Source of the DNA: Actinoplanes subtropicus
Lineage (GTDB): Bacteria > Actinomycetota > Actinomycetes > Mycobacteriales > Micromonosporaceae
NCBI RefSeq assembly: GCF_000721705.1
Contig: NZ_JOJL01000053.1
Location: forward strand, 1-42,153
Length of the DNA: 42,153 nucleotides
Direction: 5' to 3'
Positions 7,736 through 14,733 of the stretch are shown here, piece after piece; position 1 is the stretch's first letter; every line of letters begins with the position of its first letter. Made by a program: the position numbers and the translations under genes. The notes under the pieces were generated by a model that saw only the letters and a list, made by a program, of their open reading frames with translations, was not told where the DNA came from and did no database searches.

Positions 7736-9287
7736 TACCGTCCGGAGGGCCGTCAACGCGGGTGGCGTGCGCAGTGGCGGCCGTCTCCGGCAGCGGCGCC
7801 AGCCGGTCCAGCTCGCGGACCGTTTCGAGCACCGACATCGCGGCCTTTTCGACCAGCGGCCGCAACCGGGCGTACAGCGAAGCGTTGGCCGGGTCCGGAC
7901 GGGTCGGCTCGCCGATCTCGATCAGCGCCGCCGCGTGGTCGAGGTCGGGCAGCTCCCCCAGCGCATGCCAGCCGAGCAGGCAGGCGCCGAGCGCGGTGCC
8001 CTCGGGCGTGTCGGCGATCGCGACCGGCAGGTTCAGCGCGGCGGCGAGCACCCCCACCCACAGCTCGGACGCGGTCGACCCGCCGGTGGCCCGCACCTCG
8101 CGCACCTCGAAGCCCTCGGTCGCGAACGAGTCCCGCACCAGCGCCAGCTGCTGGCACACGCCCTCGACGGCGGCCCGGACGAGGTGCGCCCGCCCGTGCT
8201 CGCGGCGCAGGCCGAGGTAGGCGCCGCGCAGGCCGGAGCGCCACCACGGCGCCCGCTCGCCGAGCAGGTACGGCAGGCAGAGCAGCCCGTCGCTGCCCGG
8301 CGGCGCGCCCTGCGCCTCGATCAGCAGCGCGGCGTCCCGTTCGTCGGCGTCCTCGCCCTCGGCGCCCGGGCGTTCGAAGCCGGACGCGAAGCTCTGCCCG
8401 GCCCAGCGCACCACCGAGCCGGCGTTGTTGACCGCGCCGCCGATCGCCCATCGGTCCTCGGTGAGGGCGTAGCAGAACAGCCGCCCGTCGGCGTCGGCGG
8501 TGGGCCGGTCGACGATCGTCCGGACCGCGCCGCTCGTGCCCAGTGAGACGGCCGCGACGCCGGCCGGGGTGGCGCCGAGGCCGAGGTTGGCGAGCGGCCC
8601 GTCGGCCGCCCCCACGATCAGCGGCAGGTCCCCGATGCGCAGCACCTTGGTGGTGGGGACGACCTCGGCCAGCTGCCCTTTGTTGACGCCCGCGATCTCG
8701 AGCGCCTCGGGATCCCACTGCCGCTGGTGGATGTCGTAGAGCCCGGTGCCCGACGCGATCGACAAGTCCACTAGAAACGATTTGTCGCTTAATTCGGACA
8801 GAATTAGCTCTTTAACCCCGCCCCATCGCGGGGTGTTTCGGAGAAAATCCGGGTTTGTCTCCCGCCACCACGCGAGCTTGCTCAGCGGAGACATGGGATG
8901 AACAGGTGTCCCCGTACGCGCATGCAACCCTTTGGCGCGGCCAGCAGCGATGATCGAGTCGCACTGCTCCCCCGCGCGCCCGTCGGCCCAGGTGATCAGC
9001 GGCCCGAGCGGCTTCCCGTCACCGTCCATCGGCACCAGCCCGTGCAGGAACGCACTGAGGCTGACCCCGACCACCCGATCCCCGTTGGCTTCACAAACGG
9101 CCCGCACCTCCTTGAGCGCTTTCACCGCCGCGTCCACCAGATGGCGGGGGTCCAGCTCCGCCCGCCCCGGCGCCGGCACCGACAGCGGATAGTGGACGCT
9201 CGTCCGCGCCCGCAGCCGCCCGTCCAGCCCGGCCGCGATCCCCTTGGTGGCCGTGGTGCCGGTGTCGATCCCGATCACGACGTCCAC
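7725..9287 (-). CDS. FGGY-family carbohydrate kinase (gluconokinase-like)
   Basis: A 520-aa ATP-dependent sugar/polyol kinase with two ribonuclease-H-like lobes. VIGIDTGTTATKG (residues 4-16) is the N-terminal phosphate loop; ASGTGLYDIHQRQWD, GAADGPLANLGLGA and AAVSLGTSGAVR mark the middle; ATGGSTASELW and GTALGACLLG the C-terminal lobe. The pattern is closest to gluconate/xylulose kinases, but the sugar cannot be fixed by eye. The GTG start lies three bases after the VOC gene stop, so the two are cotranscribed. A roughly 110-bp patch (8770-8880) is AT-rich with rare codons including a TTA at 8790-8792. Its 3' end overlaps the cobalamin riboswitch of the next operon. Confidence 0.88.
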   Translation of the reverse strand: MDVVIGIDTGTTATKGIAAGLDGRLRARTSVHYPLSVPAPGRAELDPRHLVDAAVKALKEVRAVCEANGDRVVGVSLSAFLHGLVPMDGDGKPLGPLITWADGRAGEQCDSIIAAGRAKGLHARTGTPVHPMSPLSKLAWWRETNPDFLRNTPRWGGVKELILSELSDKSFLVDLSIASGTGLYDIHQRQWDPEALEIAGVNKGQLAEVVPTTKVLRIGDLPLIVGAADGPLANLGLGATPAGVAAVSLGTSGAVRTIVDRPTADADGRLFCYALTEDRWAIGGAVNNAGSVVRWAGQSFASGFERPGAEGEDADERDAALLIEAQGAPPGSDGLLCLPYLLGERAPWWRSGLRGAYLGLRREHGRAHLVRAAVEGVCQQLALVRDSFATEGFEVREVRATGGSTASELWVGVLAAALNLPVAIADTPEGTALGACLLGWHALGELPDLDHAAALIEIGEPTRPDPANASLYARLRPLVEKAAMSVLETVRELDRLAPLPETAATAHATRVDGPPDGRKA

Positions 9288-9290
9288 GGC

Positions 9291-9626
9291 TCAGCGCACC
9301 AGGCAGAAGACGTGCCCGTCCGGGTCGGTCAGCACCGCCTGCCGCTCGCCCCACGGCTGGCCGGCCGGCGGGTCCACCACCGTGGCCCCCGCCTTCTCGG
9401 CCGCCGCCGTCGCCGCGTCCACGTCGTCGACCAGGTAGCTCACCGCGGTCCCGGCCGGCCCCGGCGTCGGCGTACGCCGGTGCAGCATCAGCTCCGGCTC
9501 GCCGAGCATCACGACGTCGGCCGCCCGGTACTTCTCCTGGAACCCGAGCGCGTCCCGATACAGGGCGAGCGCCCGGTCGAGATCGGCCACCGACACGATG
9601 ATGCGACGCAGTCCACGTACGGTCAT
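9291..9626 (-). CDS. VOC-superfamily (glyoxalase/dioxygenase-like) protein
   Basis: A 111-aa protein with the paired beta-alpha-beta-beta-beta modules of the vicinal oxygen chelate fold: GLRRIIVSVADLDRALALYR (residues 4-23), SYLVDDVDAATAAAEKAGA in the second half and the terminal strand LTDPDGHVFCLVR. Substrate unknown; such proteins include glyoxalases, antibiotic-binding proteins and ring-cleavage enzymes. ATG 9626 is used because TAGATT stands seven bases before it and there is no Shine-Dalgarno, suggesting a leaderless message. It heads a two-gene unit with the sugar kinase. Confidence 0.75.
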   Translation of the reverse strand: MTVRGLRRIIVSVADLDRALALYRDALGFQEKYRAADVVMLGEPELMLHRRTPTPGPAGTAVSYLVDDVDAATAAAEKAGATVVDPPAGQPWGERQAVLTDPDGHVFCLVR

Positions 9627-9633
9627 GTCCCAC

Positions 9634-9639
9634 AATCTA
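9634..9639 (-). promoter_or_regulatory. -10 hexamer TAGATT, leaderless start of the VOC gene
   Basis: TAGATT lies 7 nt before the ATG at 9626, so transcription should begin at or next to the A of the start codon. No Shine-Dalgarno is present. Confidence 0.5.
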
Positions 9640-9656
9640 GTGGCAGCGCCGCCGCG

Positions 9657-10187
9657 TCACCGGAAGGCGACCGAGTTGGTCCCGGCCGGCAGCAACGCCG
9701 TGTCGCCGCGCACCGACGACCGCAGGCCCGGGCCGTACTGCATCCCCGCGGCGTTGAGCATGGCCACCACGACGCCCTGCTTGCCGGGCAGATCCACGAT
9801 CACCGACGGCCGGTCGTAGGACTGCCGCACCCCGGCGAAATGCGGCTGCGGGCCGCCGAGGAAGTAGAAGGCCCTGGTGTCCCCGTCCATCGACAGGGTG
9901 CGCACCACGAACCGCCGGCCGTCCGGGGTCGCGCCGCGGATGTTCCAGTCGCCGTTCCACACGGTGTGGTAGCCGTACGGGTCGCCGTACCAGGGCCCGC
10001 CGCGCGTAGGCCTCGGGCACGCCGCCGCGGATGCGCCGCCAGTGCACGTACATCTGCTCGAGCACCTCCTGCACGAGATCCTCGGCCGCCCGCGCACCCC
10101 CATCAGGAGATACGCGACCCGCAGCAGGCCGGTCGACCGCGCCCGCACGAACTCGTCGAAATCCTCCCCCACAACCCGATGAGACAC
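9657..10187 (-). pseudogene. Broken ECF (SigE-like) sigma factor fused to the tail of another gene
   Basis: From GTG 10187 the frame reads like region 2 of a SigE-family sigma factor (DFDEFVRARSTGLLRVAYLL). It then shifts at the G-run near 10093-10103, after which another frame continues correctly (AEDLVQEVLEQMYVHWRRI, PEAYARRALV). Around 9988-10003 the sigma sequence stops before region 4, and the first frame resumes with an unrelated C-terminal piece (WNGDWNIRGATPDGRRFVV, FYFLGGPQPHF, ending LLPAGTNSVAFR at 9657). In actinomycetes a membrane or anti-sigma-like gene often follows such sigma genes. The simplest reading is one frameshift plus a deletion that joined the sigma 5' half to the 3' end of its neighbour. 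No functional sigma factor can result. Confidence 0.72.
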
Positions 10188-10323
10188 CGGCCGGGTGCAT
10201 TTGGTTGCGCCGCTTCGGCCGTACGCGTGGGGAGTCCACCACCGCAAGCCGAGCCGCCCCCGATGCGGCGGCCACTCTGGCTGCGACACCGGGCCGTTCC
10301 CGGCCTCCGGCCCGGACGGTGGA

Positions 10324-10896
10324 TCAGCCGAGCGAGGCGCTGGCCGCCCACAGCTCGTCGAGTGCGGCGCGGGTGTGCGTCGCGAGGTCGGCCTTCGGGT
10401 CGCCGGCGGCCCACGCGGCGTACCCCCGCTTGAAGGCCAGCACCCCCAGCTCGCCGGCGAGGGCCGCGGCCGGGTCGGGCACGCCGCGCTCGACGAGGGC
10501 GCGGGTCATCGCCGCGGCCAGGCCGACGCTCTTGAGGGCGTCCCGCTCCCGGAGCTCGGCGCTGGCGGCCACGGCGGCGGTCAGGCGCGGGGCGAGCTCC
10601 CGGCTCACCGGGGTCATCGCGGTCGACGCGCGGTCGAGGCCCGCGGCTACCGCGGCGAGCGGGGTCGCCCCCGGGGGCGCCTCGGCGATCCCCTCGGCCA
10701 GCAGCCGGCTCAGCGTCTCCTGCCCGGCGACCAGCAGCTCCCGCTTGTCCGGGAAGTGCCGGAAGAACGTGCTCTTGGTGACCCCGGCCCGCTCGGCGAT
10801 CTGCGCGACGGTCGTGTCGTCGTACCCCTGTTCGGAGAAGAGCTCGACGGCGGCCACGACGAGGCGTTCGCGCGCACCGGGTTCCCATCGGGCCAT
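10324..10896 (-). CDS. TetR-family transcriptional regulator
   Basis: A 190-aa repressor-type protein. The N-terminal helix-turn-helix is clear: RLVVAAVELFSEQGYDDTTV, then IAERAGVTKSTFFRHFPDKR (residues about 11-52). The remaining helical C-terminal half would bind an unknown ligand. It is transcribed away from an epimerase/dehydratase gene, with two matching inverted-repeat operators between them, so it probably controls both itself and that gene. TATGCT lies six bases before the ATG; GGGGG also precedes it, so the start may be leaderless or weakly SD-led. Confidence 0.9.
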   Translation of the reverse strand: MARWEPGARERLVVAAVELFSEQGYDDTTVAQIAERAGVTKSTFFRHFPDKRELLVAGQETLSRLLAEGIAEAPPGATPLAAVAAGLDRASTAMTPVSRELAPRLTAAVAASAELRERDALKSVGLAAAMTRALVERGVPDPAAALAGELGVLAFKRGYAAWAAGDPKADLATHTRAALDELWAASASLG

Positions 10897-10902
10897 GCCC
10901 CC

Positions 10903-10908
10903 AGCATA
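10903..10908 (-). promoter_or_regulatory. -10 hexamer TATGCT of the TetR gene
   Basis: Located 6 nt before ATG 10896 and abutting operator 1 (10910-10933), so bound repressor would block this promoter. Confidence 0.45.
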
Positions 10909-10909
10909 G

Positions 10910-10933
10910 GTGACGGGACCTTTGTCTCATCAC
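10910..10933. promoter_or_regulatory. TetR operator 1
   Basis: A 24-bp imperfect palindrome with arms GTGACGGGAC and GTCTCATCAC around CTTT. It is the near-exact inverse complement of operator 2. It lies upstream of TAGCGT (10939-10944), the likely -10 of the epimerase gene. Confidence 0.7.
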
Positions 10934-10938
10934 CGTGG

Positions 10939-10944
10939 TAGCGT
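10939..10944 (+). promoter_or_regulatory. -10 hexamer TAGCGT of the epimerase gene
   Basis: TAGCGT would place the transcription start near 10951, inside operator 2, leaving a leader of about 30 nt with GGAGGGG before ATG 10981. Confidence 0.4.
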
Positions 10945-10966
10945 GACGGGACAAAGGTCCCATCAC
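10943..10966. promoter_or_regulatory. TetR operator 2
   Basis: A 24-bp palindrome, GTGACGGGAC-AAAG-GTCCCATCAC, with one mismatched pair. Its centre is 33 bp from that of operator 1, about three helical turns, which would let two repressor dimers sit on the same face. Confidence 0.72.
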
Positions 10967-10980
10967 CGGAGGGGTACGTC

Positions 10981-11856
10981 ATGCGCGTCTTCATCACCGG
11001 CGGCACCGGCCTGGTCGGTTCCGCCGTCGTCGCCGAACTGCTCGGCCACGGCCACTCCGTGCTCGCGCTCGCCCGCTCGGAGTCCTCCGCGCAAGCCGCC
11101 GCGAAGGCCGGCGCCGAGCCGATCCGCGGCGGCCTCGCCGACCTGGACGTCCTGCGGGCCGGCTGCGCCCGCGCCGACGGCGTCGTCCACCTGGCCTTCG
11201 GCAACGACTTCAGCGGCCCCGAGGCGCTCGCACGGTGTGTCGCCGAGGAGGGCGCCGCGCTCGCCACCCTGGGTTCGGAGCTCGCCGGCAGCGACCGCCC
11301 GCTGGTCACCGTCTCCGGCACGCCCTGGGTGGCCGGCCGCCCCTCCACCGAGGCCGACCCGGCGCCGACCGACGGGCCGGTCGGGGGCCGGGGCCGCTCG
11401 GTGACGGCGGTCCTGGGGCTGGCCGGGGTGCGCGGCTCGGCCGTACGGCTGCCGCGCACGGTCCACAATGACGGCGCCGGCGGTTTCGCCGGCCTGCTCA
11501 CCGGCATCGCCCGGCGCAGCGGCGTCTCGGGCTACCCCGGCGACGGCACCCAGCGCTGGCCGGCCGTGCACGCGCTCGACGCCGCGGTCCTGTTCCGGCT
11601 GGCCCTGGAGCGGGCCCCGGCCGGCACCTGCTGGCACGCGGTGGCCGACGAGGGCGACCGGGTCCGCGACATCGCCGCGGTGATCGGCCGCCGGCTGGGC
11701 CTGCCGGTCGAGCCGGTCCCCGCCGAGACCTTCGGCCCGCTCGGCCCGATCTTCGCCACCGACCAGCCGTCCTCCAGCGCCCACACCCGGCAGGTGCTGG
11801 GCTGGGCGCCGAAGCACCCCAGCCTCCTGGCGGACCTGGAGAACATCCGCCCCTGA
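10981..11856 (+). CDS. NAD(P)-dependent epimerase/dehydratase (extended SDR)
   Basis: A 291-aa short-chain dehydrogenase/reductase relative. The N-terminal Rossmann motif is MRVFITGGTGLVGSAVVAEL with glycine pattern GxxGxxG at residues 7-13; VVHLAFG follows. A conventional YxxxK is not obvious; the region where it would fall reads VSGTPWVAGRPSTEA, so the catalytic residues may differ from classic epimerases. The C-terminal part (PAVHALDAAVLFRLALE, GTCWHAVADEG) fits actinomycete NmrA/epimerase-like proteins. GGAGGGG lies seven bases before the ATG. It is divergent from the TetR gene and very likely its target. Substrate unknown. Confidence 0.82.
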   Translation: MRVFITGGTGLVGSAVVAELLGHGHSVLALARSESSAQAAAKAGAEPIRGGLADLDVLRAGCARADGVVHLAFGNDFSGPEALARCVAEEGAALATLGSELAGSDRPLVTVSGTPWVAGRPSTEADPAPTDGPVGGRGRSVTAVLGLAGVRGSAVRLPRTVHNDGAGGFAGLLTGIARRSGVSGYPGDGTQRWPAVHALDAAVLFRLALERAPAGTCWHAVADEGDRVRDIAAVIGRRLGLPVEPVPAETFGPLGPIFATDQPSSSAHTRQVLGWAPKHPSLLADLENIRP

Positions 11857-11861
11857 GGGTC

Positions 11862-11957
11862 GGCCACGTGGCGGGCCGGGCGCAGCAGGGTCAGGCCACC
11901 TGGCGGGCCCGGCGCAGCGGGGTCAGGCCACGTGGCGGGCCGGGCGCAGCAGGGTCA
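11862..11957. repeat. 32-bp tandem triplication of the antitoxin gene 3' end
   Basis: Three 32-bp units (11862-11893, 11894-11925, 11926-11957). Units 1 and 3 are identical and unit 2 differs at a few bases. Unit 3 encodes the end of the antitoxin-like protein (LLRPARHVA); the stop codon falls in unit 2. Because 32 is not a multiple of three, the duplication itself puts TGA in frame. Confidence 0.85.
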
Positions 11958-12267
11958 GCGCCCGCAGCGCCTCCGCCCGGGAGATGGGCTGGTCGTCCTC
12001 GGCCTGGACGGCCAGGGCCATCTCGATCGCCTGCCGGATCCAGGTCGTCTTGGGCACCTCGGCAGCCTTGGCGGCCATCGCCACGGCCTCGTCCAGCTCG
12101 GTCGGCAGGCGCAGCGACCGCACCACCATGACCGGCGAGCCGGCCGGTGGCAACGAGTCGAGCAGGGCCTGCTCGTCCCGCGGGGCGGGGGCGGGCTCGA
12201 AGGACAGCCCGGCCATGAAGGCGGCCAGCTGCTCAGGCGTCCGCGGTACGTCGTCGTCGTGACTCAT
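11923..12267 (-). CDS. Antitoxin-like protein with ribbon-helix-helix domain
   Basis: A 114-aa protein. Residues about 48-85 (VVRSLRLPTELDEAV, VPKTTWIRQAIEMALA) have the beta-strand plus two-helix pattern of ribbon-helix-helix DNA-binding antitoxins. The N-terminal third (MSHDDDVPRTPEQ...) is acidic and probably flexible. The ATG overlaps the upstream toxin-like gene stop as ATGA (12264-12267). The stop codon lies in a tandem repeat unit, so the present C-terminus looks recently made. Expected to bind its partner and the palindrome at 12549-12566. Confidence 0.75.
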   Translation of the reverse strand: MSHDDDVPRTPEQLAAFMAGLSFEPAPAPRDEQALLDSLPPAGSPVMVVRSLRLPTELDEAVAMAAKAAEVPKTTWIRQAIEMALAVQAEDDQPISRAEALRALTLLRPARHVA

Positions 12268-12539
12268 CGCGTCTCCTCCCACCGGCTGAACTCGGTCAGC
12301 TCCGCATCCGACATCTCCCGCGCGCCAATGATCCGCCAGGTGAGCTCGGCGATGTGGTAGACCGCGACGATCAGCGGCCGCCCACCCGCCGTACGACCCC
12401 AGACGGTGAGGACCGGAACCCGGTTGGCGCTGACCGCCCGCCGTGGCCACCGCCGCTTGGCCTCCAGCACCTGCCGCACCTCGTAGGCCTCGATGCCGGC
12501 GAGGGCCGCCAGAGCCCAGTCCTCCCACTCGTATGGCAC
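12264..12539 (-). CDS. BrnT-like toxin of a type II toxin-antitoxin pair
   Basis: A 91-aa protein. The pattern VPVLTVWGRTAGGRPLIVAV followed by WRIIGAREMSDAELTEF resembles the strand-strand-helix end of BrnT-type ribonuclease toxins (RIISAR with acidic helix). N-terminal EWEDWALAALAGIEAYEV would be the helical half. The match is by motif only, so RelE-fold ribonuclease activity is an inference. GTG 12539 has GGGAGG directly against it and TACGCT six bases upstream, so the message may be leaderless. Gene order toxin-then-antitoxin also matches BrnT/BrnA. Confidence 0.62.
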   Translation of the reverse strand: MPYEWEDWALAALAGIEAYEVRQVLEAKRRWPRRAVSANRVPVLTVWGRTAGGRPLIVAVYHIAELTWRIIGAREMSDAELTEFSRWEETR

Positions 12540-12545
12540 CCTCCC

Positions 12546-12551
12546 AGCGTA
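12546..12551 (-). promoter_or_regulatory. -10 hexamer TACGCT of the toxin-antitoxin operon
   Basis: Six bases before GTG 12539 and overlapped by the palindromic operator. Confidence 0.45.
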
Positions 12552-12566
12552 CTACGCGCGTATTAC
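12549..12566. promoter_or_regulatory. Palindromic operator of the toxin-antitoxin pair
   Basis: GTACTACGCGCGTATTAC is an 18-bp palindrome with one mismatched pair (position 4 from each end). It covers the presumed -10 and lies 10 bp from the toxin start, fitting autorepression by the ribbon-helix-helix antitoxin. The stop codon of the next minus-strand gene (12563-12565) is inside it. Confidence 0.62.
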
Positions 12567-13453
12567 CCGAGGCGCCAGTCCTGGGTCTGCCGGGCCGAGT
12601 TCGGGTGCAGGCTCAGCCGGAACCGGGTGAGCTCGACGCTGCCCTGGACGTCGAAGACGATCGTGCGCCCGTTCCACGACTCCGGATCCAGGCGGGAGGC
12701 CACGTGCAGCTGGCGGGCTCTGGTCATGAGGATGTCGTGCGGGTACGTCCGGCCCGCCCGGTCGACGAGCCAGGTGTACTTCTCGAGGTCGTCGAGGAAC
12801 GGCACCCCGCCGGTGTTCTCGATCCCGATGTCGACGGTGACCAGCCGGTGGCCGAGCTCCGGCTCGATCGTGGGCGCGTTCGGGTTGTCCGGGTCGCGGG
12901 GCGGAGCCGGGTTGGCGATGCGCACCACCCGGACCGTCATCTCCTCCCCGGAGTCACCGCGCATCCGGACGCTCCCGTCCGGCGGAAGCACCCCACCCAC
13001 CGGCACCGCCGCCGGCGGAGAAGTGGTCGGCGGAGTCGGCGGCGTCGTCCAGACGGCCGTCGCGGGCGGCGGCGTCCAGAGGTCCGTCGCCGGCGGCGGC
13101 GTCCAGAGCGGAACCCCGGGCGCGGTCAGGAGCGGGACATACGTGGTGACGGCCCGAACTTGCGAGTCGACATCCGGCTGGTCGATGTGTGTCGCCACCA
13201 CGGCAACCGCACCCGCCGCGGCGACCACCCCGGCCACCGCCAGCCCGACCCGGCGCCACGACAGCTCACCGGCCACGGCCCGCTCCGACGGTGCCGGCGC
13301 CCGAGGCGGCACCGGAAGCACCGCCGGCGCCGGCGCGGCGGCCGGACCCGGCGGAGCCGCGGCTCGCCCACGCCGCACTCCCCAGGCGGCACCACCAGCC
13401 GCGGCCACAGCGGCCACCGCCGCGATCGTCATCCAGCGGGAACGCCTCTGCAC
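12563..13453 (-). CDS. Membrane-anchored protein with extracytoplasmic DUF4352-like domain
   Basis: A 296-aa protein. Two hydrophobic stretches are visible, at about residues 7-26 (MTIAAVAAVAAAGGAAWGV) and 68-90 (VGLAVAGVVAAAGAVAVVA), separated by a Pro/Ala-rich segment. A repeated WTPPPAT spacer at about 115-135 follows. The C-terminal domain (VRIANPAPP, LVTVDIGIENTGGVPF, GRTIVFDVQGS) has the beta-sandwich pattern of DUF4352-type immunoglobulin-like proteins, probably outside the cell. Its TAA stop lies in the toxin-antitoxin operator. No function is assigned. GTG 13453 is preceded by a GGGGG only two bases away; ATG 13432 is an alternative start. Confidence 0.65.
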   Translation of the reverse strand: MQRRSRWMTIAAVAAVAAAGGAAWGVRRGRAAAPPGPAAAPAPAVLPVPPRAPAPSERAVAGELSWRRVGLAVAGVVAAAGAVAVVATHIDQPDVDSQVRAVTTYVPLLTAPGVPLWTPPPATDLWTPPPATAVWTTPPTPPTTSPPAAVPVGGVLPPDGSVRMRGDSGEEMTVRVVRIANPAPPRDPDNPNAPTIEPELGHRLVTVDIGIENTGGVPFLDDLEKYTWLVDRAGRTYPHDILMTRARQLHVASRLDPESWNGRTIVFDVQGSVELTRFRLSLHPNSARQTQDWRLG

Positions 13454-13504
13454 AGCCCCCGCATCGGCACGCGACCGGCGAACTTGAGGCTTACCGGTCC
13501 GGCG

Positions 13505-14725
13505 TCAGCCGATCCAGTCCAGGATGGGGCCCACGCCGTCCTCCACGCCGAGCCGGGCCGACAGCGCCTGTGCCCGGGCGGCGTAGTGCGGGTTCGACGT
13601 GACCCGCCGCAGCGCCGCCGCCAGCGCGTCCGCGGTCAGGGCCGGCATCGGCACCGGTGCCGGTGAGACGCCCAGGTCGTGCAGGCGGCGGGCCCAGAAC
13701 GGCTGGTCGGCCAGGACCGGGACGGGCACCGCGGGGACGCCGGCGCGCAGGCCGGCCGCCGTCGTTCCGGCCCCGGCGTGGTGCACGACCGCCGCCATCC
13801 GGGGGAACAGCCACGCGTGCGGTGCCTCGCCGATGCTCAGCACGTGCGGGCCGCCGGCCGCGAGCCCCGACCAGCCTGCTTGCACGACCGCTCGCAGGCC
13901 GGCCCGCCGCACCGCGTCGGCGACGATCGAGCCGAGCCGCGCGCCCTGCCCGGGCGCCATGCTCCCGAACCCGACGTACACCGGCGGCGGCCCGTCCGCC
14001 AGGAAGGCCGTCAGGGCTGCCGGCGGCTGCCAGCCCGGGTCGGCGGCCGGCCACCAGAACCCGGTCACCCGCAGCGCGGGCGGCCAGTCCGCGGGCCGCG
14101 GCACCACGGCGGGGCTGAAGCCGTGAAACGTAGGCCCGGCGAGTTCCTGCTCCCGCCGCAGCGTGGCGAGCGCGACCCGGGACAGCCCCAGCCGGCGCCG
14201 CAACTCGCGGATCGGGCCGGCGTACAGCGGCTCGATCGCCCGGGCGGCCACCCGCCCCGCGGTCAGGTTGCCCGCCGCCCCGAGCGACCGGCCGCCCAGC
14301 AGCACCGGCCCGAACCCGCGGGTCGGGTGCACCGGCTGGAGGAAGACCCCGGCCCGCCGTACGCCGAAAGCCTCCGCCACCTGGTAGCCCAGCGGCGCCA
14401 CCATGGTCGACAGCAGCATGACCGCCGGCCGCACCGCCTCGGCCGCGTCGGCGATGCCGGCCCCGAGGGACGCGATCAGCGGCCGCGCCAGCCGGAACTG
14501 CCGCGCCAGGGCCCGCGGACCCAGCCCGCCGAGCGCGCTGGCAAGCGTCCCGCGCAGGTCCCCGGCCAGCGGCTCGAACCCCAGACCGGCGCCGGTGACG
14601 CACGACCGGAACGGCTCGTGCGCCGCCAGCGTGACCTCGTGCCCGGCCGCCCGCAGCCCCGCACCGAGTCCGGTGTACGGCGCCACGTCGCCCATCGACC
14701 CCGAGGTGACGATCAGGACCCGCAC
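13505..14725 (-). CDS. Glycosyltransferase, GT1/GT28 (UDP-glycosyltransferase, MGT-like)
   Basis: A 406-aa GT-B enzyme. The N-terminal domain begins MRVLIVTSGSMGDVAPYTGLGAGL, with the GS-GD-P pattern of sterol/macrolide glycosyltransferases. The donor-binding domain has PVYVGFGSM and then HHAGAGTTAAGLRAGVPAVP and LADQPFWARRL, the usual nucleotide-sugar site. Acceptor unknown: a lipid, polyketide or sterol-like aglycone. GTG 14725 lies eight bases after the SnoaL-like gene stop. With the cupin and SnoaL-like genes it forms a compact three-gene unit reminiscent of tailoring genes, but no synthase is nearby. Confidence 0.88.
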   Translation of the reverse strand: MRVLIVTSGSMGDVAPYTGLGAGLRAAGHEVTLAAHEPFRSCVTGAGLGFEPLAGDLRGTLASALGGLGPRALARQFRLARPLIASLGAGIADAAEAVRPAVMLLSTMVAPLGYQVAEAFGVRRAGVFLQPVHPTRGFGPVLLGGRSLGAAGNLTAGRVAARAIEPLYAGPIRELRRRLGLSRVALATLRREQELAGPTFHGFSPAVVPRPADWPPALRVTGFWWPAADPGWQPPAALTAFLADGPPPVYVGFGSMAPGQGARLGSIVADAVRRAGLRAVVQAGWSGLAAGGPHVLSIGEAPHAWLFPRMAAVVHHAGAGTTAAGLRAGVPAVPVPVLADQPFWARRLHDLGVSPAPVPMPALTADALAAALRRVTSNPHYAARAQALSARLGVEDGVGPILDWIG

Positions 14726-14733
14726 GCGTACGC

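Noticed and set aside
11862..11957. CRISPR or iteron array
   Set aside because: Units are contiguous, explained by duplication of the antitoxin gene end; no replication gene is near.
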